Below, in pieces: positions 56,162-64,000 of a stretch of DNA of 64,000 bases. The stretch covers positions 5,428,145-5,492,144 of the forward strand of contig CM035356.1 in NCBI GenBank assembly GCA_020137815.1, given 5' to 3'. The translations under genes and the position numbers were made by a program. The notes under the pieces were generated by a model, which was given only the letters and a program-made list of their open reading frames with translations, ran no database searches and had not been told where the DNA came from. The DNA comes from Hormiphora californensis (taxonomy: Eukaryota; Ctenophora; Tentaculata; Cydippida; Pleurobrachiidae). Each line of letters starts with the position of its first letter. Within the stretch, counting starts at the first letter, position 1.

Positions 56162-58133
56162 ATGACAATGTTGTTTAGCTCAATAGTGATGATACAATCA
56201 ACTACCCCTGATTCTACTATCATGATGAAGAAACCTCCTCGTCCCTGGTCCGCCGACAACCCTGATTACTTTTATACAATCGGACATAATAGTAAGTATT
56301 ATATTACCTTCTTTTATATATGTAGTACCTTCTTTTATAGTTACAGATTTCGATAGCTGAGTTTTTTCTAACCCCAACTCAGCTCCACCTCTATAATAAC
56401 CCAACTCCCCACCCTCTACCCACTTCTAACCCCAACTCTCCACCTCTAACCCCCTCTCTCCCCCTCCAGCGAGTAGTACAAAGTACGATATGAGCATTAC
56501 CAGTAACTGCTACCTCTAACCCCCTCTAACCCCCTCTACCCACCTCTAACCCCCTCTCTCCCCCTCTCTCCACCTCTAACCCCCTCTCTCCCCTTCCAGC
56601 GAGTAGTACAAAGTACGATATGAGCATTACCAGTAACTGCTACCTCCCTCAGCCCTCTACCCACCTCTAACCACCCCTCTCTCCCCTCCCTCTAACCCCC
56701 CCCCCTCTCCCCAGCGAGTAGTACAAAGTACGATATGAGCATTACCAGTAACTGCTACCTCCCTCAGCCCTCTACCCACCTCTAACCACCCCTCTCTCCC
56801 CTCCCTCTAACCCCCCCCCCTCTCCCCAGCGAGTAGTACAAAGTACGATATGAGCATTACCAGTAACTGCTACAAAGAGGAACCCACTAAGTATGAAGGG
56901 ATCCGAACCACCTCCGTCTCTGCTCCACCTCTCAACTTCAAGAAACAATGGAATCCCTTGATCAATGTAAGTTTTCCAATTTACCAGCTGGGTCCTTGCC
57001 TGGCTAGACTGTGTTTCGGTTACAAATGTAAAGGGAGGGTTAGAACATAACAACTGGGTCCACTATCATAATTATATGACGTGATCATTGTAATGAGTTG
57101 ACTCATCATTGCATTGTTGAATACCCTGTTATAGCTCTCCCTCTCACATCACAACTAACACCCCCTCCTCAGAGACACCCAGGCAGTGCATTTGACGTTG
57201 TCTCCAGTAACTGTACCAGTGCCGCATCCTCCCGAACTTGCTCCCCTGAACCCACCTCAAAGAGGGGTGACATCTGTGTTGAGGCAGGATCCATCATCCG
57301 GCCAGTTCCCAGGAGAGGAGGAGGAGGTCGACACTCTCTCCAGCACCATCATACCACACACAGTCAGGTGAGAGAGATGATCTTCTTGTTTTTTATAGGG
57401 CTTGATCTAATACAGATTACCCTACAACTATAATACCCTATTAAATAGACCCTCTTTTCCCCCAACTAACCCCCTTCTCCCCTATAATTGTTACCCCTAG
57501 CTAACCCCCTTCTCCCCTATTGTTACCCCTAACTAACCCTCTTTTCCCCTCTTTAGTTACCCCTAACTAACCCCCTCCTCCCCTTCCCAGATCGACACTG
57601 AGGTTGGTTGTGAAGATGAGACTCTCCCAGATAAACTGTTCCGAGCCCAGCAGACTAAATTCCGGGAAAGCATGCTCCTCCTAAACAACGATGACTCACA
57701 TGAGCTGACCCTTCCCGACAAGCTATACCGGGCACACATGGCCAAGTTGGGTCACGTCCCCCCACAGATCCGGGGCAGTGGCGGCACTACCGGCAACCAG
57801 GGAAGCATCCGGAATGGCCTGAAGGATAAATTCGTGCTGAACATCATAGAGAGTTTTAATGATGAGAGCAATGTCCTAAAGGAGCTGAGCAACATGCGGA
57901 TCAACAATAAGAGATCAAAGAAGAGGAGCAGTCTGGCATCTCTCAAGAAGACGTGGTCCTCAATTGTAAACCTCGCCGTTGGAGTCCCCCTACCTCCCAC
58001 TACCAACAACAATGATCGATCCCCCAACCCTTCATCTTCATCCTCTGGAGGGTCGGCTGCTGGTGCAGAGAGGATGTACAGTGCCTTGACGGGTTACAAG
58101 AGCCAATCCACGGCGTGCATTGCCGCACTGTGA
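56162..58133 (+). CDS. Unrecognised 334-residue protein with an internal LPDKL[FY]RA repeat
   Basis: Four exons join in phase: 56162-56291 (ATG), 56830-56966, 57173-57367 and 57591-58133 (TGA). Donors are GTAAGT, GTAAGT and GTGAGA; acceptors follow long C/T tracts. No signal peptide or membrane segment is obvious; the composition is Ser/Thr/Pro-rich with a basic Gly-Arg patch in exon 3. In exon 4, E-T-L-P-D-K-L-F-R-A-Q and L-T-L-P-D-K-L-Y-R-A-H are 29 residues apart, an apparent internal duplication. A basic K-R-S-K-K-R segment and a Ser-rich tail follow. I do not recognise the family. AATAAA lies at 58843-58848. Intron 1 ends in three extra copies of the exon 2 acceptor, and intron 3 in repeated branch-site/pyrimidine units. 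Confidence 0.75.
56461..56829 (+). repeat. Minisatellite of 3' splice site plus 46 nt of exon 2 (unknown gene)
   Basis: Three extra copies (acceptors ending at about 56469, 56599 and 56714) of a 115-130 bp unit: C/T tract with CCTCTAACCCC, CCAG, then CGAGTAGTACAAAGTACGAT-ATGAGCATTACCAGTAACTGCTAC, exactly the first 46 nt of exon 2. The genuine exon continues from the fourth copy at 56830. Confidence 0.93.
57455..57590 (+). repeat. Repeated branch-site/pyrimidine units before exon 4
   Basis: Four units of TTACCCCTAACTAACCCCCT followed by TCTCCCC; CTAAC (branch-site-like) and pyrimidine tract are reiterated up to the acceptor CTTCCCAG at 57590. Confidence 0.75.
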
Positions 58134-58205
58134 GGGACTCTCAATTTGTAGGACTGTGTTTTTCATTGTGTGTGAGCTAATTTTGCTAGGAAACTGTGTG
58201 CATGT

Positions 58206-58258
<53 letters not shown>
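58206..58258. repeat. (GA)n microsatellite in the 3' UTR
   Basis: GA tract about 75 bp after the stop codon of the unknown gene. Confidence 0.9.
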
Positions 58259-58842
58259 CGGAGCCATGTTGCTTCTCGAGAAATATGTAAGTGTATAACT
58301 GCACTTTTTCCACGGAAAATCTCTCGAGCTTTTAATCCCTCTTATACTTTCTCTCTCTATCTTTTTTTTCTCTCTCGCTCTCTCACTCTCTTCAAGTTTG
58401 TTTTAAATCGGCTAATTTGGATGGAGTTCAGTCAGCTGAGCCTGACAGGCCTCACAACGGGCCCCACGCTGCAAACCAATGCCATGACATGGCATCTTGT
58501 GTTACCATGGTTACCATGGCATCTTACCGTGGTTACCATGGCATCTTACCGTGGTTACCATGGTTACCATGCGTCTCAGTGTGTAGGGTGTGTTGGAATG
58601 GTTCCGATAACCGTTTTAATGGGGCTATATATATGGATCCCTTTTGGATCTTATGTTTTATTTGCAAAAATATAGAGAAAATAATATTTTGATACACACG
58701 TCATGATCGTGTCTAGATCGTGTGTATGCCATTTTTTGTATAAACTCTTGGCGAGACAGAGTGCGTGTTGCTAAACCATATGTTTAACTTTCAATGGAAA
58801 TCATGGAGCTTTTGTTTATGGTGGAGTATTGATTTGATTTTC

Positions 58843-58848
58843 AATAAA
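58843..58848 (+). promoter_or_regulatory. Polyadenylation signal AATAAA
   Basis: AATAAA about 710 bp downstream of the stop at 58133, in TTTTCAATAAAAATG, followed by a U-rich stretch; the likely 3' end of the unknown plus-strand gene. Confidence 0.55.
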
Positions 58849-59006
58849 AATGTTTTCCACAATTCCCACCCTATCAAGTTTCCATCTATATTCCTCTAAT
58901 ACCCACTAATATCTACATTCCTCTAATACCCCCCAAGTGTGCATTTTATTAGTCATCAGTGTATATACAAATTTAGACATAGAGAGATCGAGTACCTAGA
59001 TTGTAG

Positions 59007-59112
59007 GAACCGACCGAATCAGGAAATACTGGTCCCTGATTGGCTGATAACCAGTCACGTGACCTAAATAACGAGTTCTGATTGGTTGTTTACTTGTTTC
59101 GGTCGGTTCCTG
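59007..59112. mobile_element. E-box/CCAAT MITE, copy 5
   Basis: Full-length, ends AGGAACCGACCGAATC and GGTCGGTTCCT, target duplication CTAGATTG on both sides. Confidence 0.92.
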
Positions 59113-59554
59113 CTAGATTGATTGTTATAAATTCTGACATAACATAGCAGCAATATATTTCGAAATTTTGAGGGCCAGATATTATCTGTCAGAGCATTGA
59201 CCTGACAGGATATTATCACAGGATATTATCACAAGCTAGGTAGATAGATCTAGATAGATTTATAAATCTGGTTTTGAGCCCTCTGTCCTATTAGAATGGT
59301 CCATCTGACAAGCTACTTCAGCGGTAGATCGAGAGTTTTTTGTAACAAAACCAGCTCTGAGTAAAATATTAATTTGTTAGTTCAATATTTAGTTAATATT
59401 TGGCGGAGTGAGACTCTTCTTTATTAAGTTTTTATGAGCTGGTTATATTGTATAGAATGTGTGAGTATAAAAATACGTGTAATATTATATATTCGCGGTG
59501 TCTCAATTAGGAAATATATATATATCGGATTTGTGAGGAAGAAGCATATACTGT

Positions 59555-59765
59555 GTTACCATGGTTACCATGTGATATGTTACAATTGTTACCATGGTTA
59601 CCATGTGATATGTTACAATTGTTACCATGTGATGTTACAATTGTTACCATGGTTACCATGTGATATGTTACAATTGTTACCATGGTTACCATGTGATATG
59701 TTACCATGGTTACCATGTGATGTTACAATTGTTACCATGGTTAAAATGTGTTGTTACAATTGTTA
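59555..59765. repeat. ~32-bp minisatellite
   Basis: Seven irregular copies of TTACCATGGTTACCATGTGA-TATGTTACAATTG. CATGGTTACCATG is palindromic. A simpler CCATGGTTACCATGG run is at 58500-58570. Confidence 0.85.
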
Positions 59766-59869
59766 TTAGCAATTAGTTCAAAATCCCCAAAACAACGTCT
59801 ATTTATTCAGAGTTGTGAAACCCCGCACTCAACAACAAAGGCAATGAGACTCAAAATATTTCACCTTTC

Positions 59870-59884
59870 TCTCTCTCCCTCTCT

Positions 59885-59981
<97 letters not shown>

Positions 59982-59985
59982 CTCT
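59870..59985. repeat. (CT)n microsatellite
   Basis: About 115 bp of nearly pure CT downstream of the minus-strand gene. Confidence 0.95.
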
Positions 59986-60024
59986 CTTGGTTCTCATTGT
60001 CTAACACCAGTGTACTAAATCCTG

Positions 60025-63000
60025 TTACCATGGTATTTTGTAGGACCAGAAAAACTTATCTAAATCAGCGTTCTTCCCAGGGAAATCAAAGAGAAGAAAA
60101 ACGGAGGACATATCTTGACAGTCGGTCAGAGAGACAGTTTTGGAGCCCACGTATTCCTTTTTCGGGTAGATTTCCTCCGACTTCACTTCCATGTAATGGA
60201 GGTCTGCCTTCACTGAAACCTGCGTGTGGTGATATCTTGATCAGCAAGGTATAACAGGTACTAATGAAGATCGGGGGTTTAGTTGGGTAAAACACGCAAC
60301 CCCGACCCCAAGGCCCAACGGGCTTCGCAGCAAAGGCCGTATCGGGATTTTGCTGAAAAGGTCGAAATTTCTGAGCTAATATCTTGGTTACGAAGTCACC
60401 CCTATTATTAGTGAGCTAGCGCAGAGGGGGAATTTCATTACCAAGCTAATATCTAATAAAGCTGCGCTGGCAAGCGCTCAGTGGTGCACTTACAAACTTA
60501 TAAAACTGTTTATTTAAGCAATCCTGAGCGGGTACCATCCTTACCTGGAATAGGACATGTTGTAGAAACACCAAAATGACCAAATATGGAGTATGTTCAT
60601 GACCAAATATGGACTGTTTGGCGACCCGGCCCCGGTTTGATTCTCAAATTGGGTGGGTCAATATGGGCATGACATATTAATGATAACCAAGTTCGACTGA
60701 TTCACACATATAATGGGTCATGACACAAATATAATGGGCATATCAGCACCCCGACATTGGATTTATATCCTAGTCCCTGCTATATAATACACCAATTACC
60801 ACTCACCCCAGTTTGTAAAGTGAGCTCAGAGGGTATCCAGAGGAGGTAGTTCCCTCCCGGGTTTATCAACACATATCGCACCGTACAAATTGTTCTCGTA
60901 CAGATACCGGACTAACTTGTTTTTGTTTTCTATACTCTTACAACCTAGAGAGAACTTGTTGAGTAAGGGGTGGAGTCCAGCATGTGGGTCGATGGACTCG
61001 ACAAAACAGAACATGATTTTGCTTCAACCCCTATCGTGACGGGGGAAGGGGTACTAAACTTCCTGTCAGCGAAACAGTTTTGAAGCTGTCAGGCCAGTGC
61101 TCTCAGAAGTGCTTTGACGATTCTGAAGTATACACTCGACAATCTGATTCAATGGAATTAAGTTGCTATTTAGTTAAATTTTGAAGGGGGGGGGGGTGTC
61201 CTATCAGTATCGGCTGTCAGTTTATGAAATGGTGGAGAAACCGTTTAGGGGAATTGAATAGGCGAGGGAAATGGCAATGATTTTATGTCTTTAAGTTTAA
61301 TGATAAATGGCTATAAAATTTAGCGGTTTCATTTCAGCACCAGAGTTGTTGGTACGAGGGGGAGGGGCACTGACAGTTATCAGTTAAAGGTGAAGTTAGA
61401 GGGTATAAGATGATCTACCATTTAAACTTTAAAGGGTGAAGTGAGAGTGAAGTTATGGGGAAATAGATTCAGATTCTACTTGTTGAGTAAGGGGGGGGGG
61501 GAAGAGTCCCCCTTACTCAACAAGATTCTACAAGATTCTACAATACCTAGAATGCGTTCCATGAACTCCTCCTTGGCGCAGTTCCTTTCAGCGTCGGTTA
61601 ACAGGAGGCACTGTCGAAACCTCTTATTTTCAGGGAAATGGGTAGCATAGAAATACACCTGGAGAAGAAGATTTGGTTTGGTTTGGTTTGGTTTGGTTTG
61701 GTTTGGTTTGGTTTGGTGGGGGTTTGGTTTGGTGGGGGTTTGGTTTGGTGGGGGTTTGGTTTGGTCTGGTTAAGTTTGGTTTGGTGAGGGTTTAGTTTGG
61801 TGGGGGTTTAGTTTGGTGGGGTTTAGTTTGGTGGGGGTTTAGTTTGGTTTGGTTTGGTTTGGTTTGGTGGGGTTTGGTTTGGTTTGGTGGGGGCGGGGGT
61901 TTGGTTTGGTTCGGCGGGGTTTGGTTTGGTTTGGCGGGGTTTGGTTTGGCGGGGGGTTTGGTTCAGTTTGGTTTGATTTGATTTGATTTGGTTTGGTTTG
62001 TTTTGGAGTTTGGTGGGGAGTTTGGTTTGGTTTGGTTTGGTTTGGTTTGGTTTGGTTTGGTTTGGTTTGGTTTGGTTTGGTTTGGTTTGGTTTGGTTTGG
62101 TTTGGTTTGGCGGGGGTTTGGTTCAGTTTGGTTTGATTTGATTTGGTTTGGTTTGGTTTGGTTTGGTTTGGTTTGGTTTGGAGTTTGGTGGGGGGTTTGG
62201 TTTGGTTCAGTTTGGTTTGGTTTGGTCTGGTTAAGTTTGGTTTGGTTTGGTTTGGTTTGGTTCAGTTTGGTTTGGTTTGATTTGGTTTGGTTCAGTTTGG
62301 TTTGGTTTGGTTTGGTTTGGTTTGGTTTGGTTTGGTTTGGTTTGGTTTGGTTTGGTTTGGTTTGGTTTGGTTTGGTTTGGTTTGGTTTGGTTTGGTTTGG
62401 TTTGGTTTGGTTTGGTTTGGTTTGGTTTGTTTGTTTGGTCTGCTTTGGTTTGGTTTGGTCTGACTACCCACCTCACTACCAGCATGTATCTCATCCAGCG
62501 GCCTCGGTTCCATTTCATAAAACTCTGTGTCCGTCTCTGTAAGGGACCGACAGGATGTGTTCTGACGCAGACCAAGGTCTCTTCTTATCTGCCAAACTGT
62601 GTGGGTTGTTGAATGTTGAGTGTTACTACTACTACTAGTAGTAGTTGTTGAATGTTGAGTGTTGTTTGAATTAATATTTCTAGATTTATAGGGGATTTAT
62701 AGCAGTTAGAGATTCGACTACTGGAGCCAGTTTGGGTATTGAGTTAAGTCTCGACTATTATAATGAATAAATAATTTACTTTTACTAATATTAAATTTCT
62801 GTTTTCAAACTAAACTAAAACAGTGGACTGAATTCATCATTATTCTAATACAATAGAACACGTACCTTTGATAGTGTCAGTGAATGCGGTAGGCCACATT
62901 TTAACTGTAGAAGGTGTCCTAAATAAACCTTTAATCTTGATAACATTCTCCAGCTTGAAATATTGGAAAAGGACTTCACTGAAGCACCATCGCACTCTGT

Positions 63001-63841
63001 CGTACGCAATACAGCACCTGAGTGTAAGCGGGAGGGTACAAGTTTTGTTCATAGTTTGCCATAAACAGCTATCCTCGTACCCTGTCCGAGCATATATTGG
63101 CCTTACCCTATTCTCATTTCTCTCAAATAACCACGGAGCGCACGAGACCTGTGGTCAGAGTATTGGCCTGACAGCTCGCACCGTATTAATTTTTAATAAA
63201 ACCTGTTCCACTGTGAGAAGTATAACGGTAAATATTGTTTACTTAATGGGATTTTGAAACTCTTGAAGTGACAACAGATTCAGTAAAATGATTAAGGGCG
63301 GGATGAAAACTTTAGTGGCCAATTCAATTTCATATGATACTGATAGGTCACACGCCTGTCTCTATGGTTGCTATAGTTTCATTCACTCTCGTCTCTTAGC
63401 CTCGAGTCAGTAATGATCTTGGGGGGTTTATGAGACAGTATGCATACACTTACAGTCGGACCCCGATTTATCGGGATGCTCGGGGGAAAGGGTTTCGCCC
63501 GGTAAATCGGGGTCAAATACAGTGAGTTTCCTAATCGGGGGACCGGGAAATGTATCCTCCCGGTAAATCGGAGTTTCGGTAAATCGGGGTCCGACTACAT
63601 CGATATGCACCACCAAAACTAAAAGCTACCTCAGGTACCTGCGGAGGACGGATGCCCTGTAGCTCTCAGGGGTGTGGGTGCCAGATTTGGGCTTACAGTT
63701 TGGGAAAGGGAGCTGTCTCATCCAGGCCTCTAACATCCCCACAACCTCACTATTACTGGTAGTTGACTGGACTAGGATCCATAGATCCGGGGCAGCAAGG
63801 GGAGGACGAGGGGTGGAGCTAGCACTCATCCTCTCAGACAT
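60025..63841 (-). CDS. Unrecognised multi-exon protein
   Basis: Exons on the minus strand: 63630-63841 (ATG), 62866-63017, 62472-62536, 61547-61658, probably ~60838-61014, and 60025-60219 (TAA). The first four join in phase and give a continuous protein (about 180 residues) with W-I-L-V-Q-S-T-T near the N-terminus, A-Y-D-R-V-R-W-C-F-S, K-M-W-P-T-A-F-T-D, F-Y-A-T-H-F-P-E-N-K-R and A-K-E-E-F-M-E-R-I-L. The fifth segment reads F-V-E-S-I-D-P-H-A-G-L and N-N-L-Y-G-A-I-C-V-D, but its phase does not fit exon 4 and a TGA follows before a good donor, so an indel or a missing small exon is likely. The last exon is V-S-V-K-A-D-L-H-Y to Y-K-I-P-W. No family recognised, no clear membrane segments. Intron 3 is almost wholly (GGTTT)n; intron 1 holds a pogo-type MITE. 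Confidence 0.55.
60385..60442. repeat. CGAAGTCACCCCTA palindromic repeat, copy
   Basis: TTACGAAGTCACCCCTATTA and GCAGAGGGGGAATTTCATTA as inverted halves; same family as 25565-25650. Confidence 0.6.
61478..61525. repeat. Hairpin in intron 4 of the minus-strand gene
   Basis: CTTGTTGAGTAAGGGG and CCCCTTACTCAACAAG face each other across a short G-rich loop. The arm sequence also occurs in the next exon (60957-60973), so it looks like an inverted duplication of exonic sequence. Confidence 0.7.
61675..62460. repeat. (GGTTT)n pentanucleotide array filling an intron
   Basis: Nearly 790 bp of GGTTT units with GGGGG, GATTT and GTTCA variants, ending 12 bp from one splice site (62472) and starting about 16 bp from the other (61658). 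On the transcript strand it is (AAACC)n. Long Gly-Leu-Val-Trp-Phe frames here are artefacts. Confidence 0.95.
63453..63597. mobile_element. Pogo-type MITE, copy 4
   Basis: CAGTCGGACCCCGATTTATC to AAATCGGGGTCCGACT, preceded by TA. The last bases are mutated (ACTACA for ACTGTA). It lies in intron 1 of the minus-strand gene. Confidence 0.85.
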
Positions 63842-63925
63842 CTAGATTATATAGCGCTGAGGGTGAGATGTCACCGACAGTGGTGCCACCCGCACAGTGC
63901 CACCCGTACAGTGCCGCCCACAGCG

Positions 63926-63991
63926 TGGTGACATATAGACACCTGGCGCGACCCCGCTCAATCTTGGTCGCACACGGTGTCTATGTCACCA
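63926..63991. repeat. Short inverted repeat at the right edge
   Basis: TGGTGACATATAGACACC and GGTGTCTATGTCACCA pair across about 30 bp that contain GCGCGACC and GGTCGC, themselves complementary. Probably a small MITE or a structured upstream sequence of the minus-strand gene. Confidence 0.65.
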
Positions 63992-64000
63992 AGCCCACAG

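Noticed and set aside
61675-62460. Telomere-like repeat
   Set aside because: GGTTT is not the TTAGGG-type animal telomere repeat, it is irregular, and it is interstitial between two exons of one gene.
61988-62612. Long Gly-Leu-Val-Trp-Phe frames and their Thr-Lys-Pro-Asn complement
   Set aside because: Direct translation of the (GGTTT)n array, which lies in an intron.

Overview
This is eukaryotic, almost certainly invertebrate metazoan, DNA. It has short-exon, intron-rich genes with GT-AG introns and a class A GPCR, a GFRP homologue, a CFIm68-type RRM protein and C2H2 zinc-finger genes. It is also dense in MITEs, foldbacks, (CT/GA)n microsatellites and minisatellites. I cannot name the species; a sponge or another early-branching invertebrate would fit. 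There are no operons or Shine-Dalgarno sites, and every long ORF inside repeats is low-complexity.

Layout. 1-4585 (-): 5' part of a CPSF6/7-like (CFIm68) gene. 4883-7567 (-) and 7716-13683 (-): two tandem paralogous C2H2 zinc-finger genes. Intron 2 of the upstream one holds a Penelope-like retroelement with a hammerhead ribozyme, a tRNA-Gln-like pseudogene, a 36-bp minisatellite and a MITE. 13.7-15.7 kb: foldback repeats. 15710-15997 (+): intronless GFRP (GCHFR) homologue, followed 24 bp later by a ~1.9-kb TIR transposon carrying a nested 800-bp element. 18070-26990 (+): EF-hand/coiled-coil gene with one exon in the loop of a 1.26-kb inverted repeat. 27287-30525 (-): rhodopsin-like GPCR with two 1-nt frameshifts. 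30.5-56.1 kb: gene-poor, filled with MITEs, foldbacks, microsatellites and long homopolymer-ridden stretches that look like poor consensus. 56162-58133 (+): unrecognised 334-aa protein. 60025-63841 (-): unrecognised multi-exon gene with an intron made almost entirely of (GGTTT)n.

Most striking pattern: in at least five unrelated genes, tandem repeats start exactly on splice junctions. The repeated unit contains the 3' splice site (branch-site-like CTAAC, pyrimidine tract, AG) plus the first 17-46 nt of the exon, or the last exon bases plus the GTAAGT-type 5' splice site. Each array therefore offers several copies of a would-be splice site. I treat this as the best candidate for something undescribed. 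The genes share no evident pathway; what they share is this junction behaviour and heavy recent MITE activity, including a ~107-bp MITE with a GTCACGTGAC E-box between two CCAAT boxes.

Exon models were read by hand from splice signals and reading-frame continuity, and no similarity search was run. Family names rest on recognised motifs.
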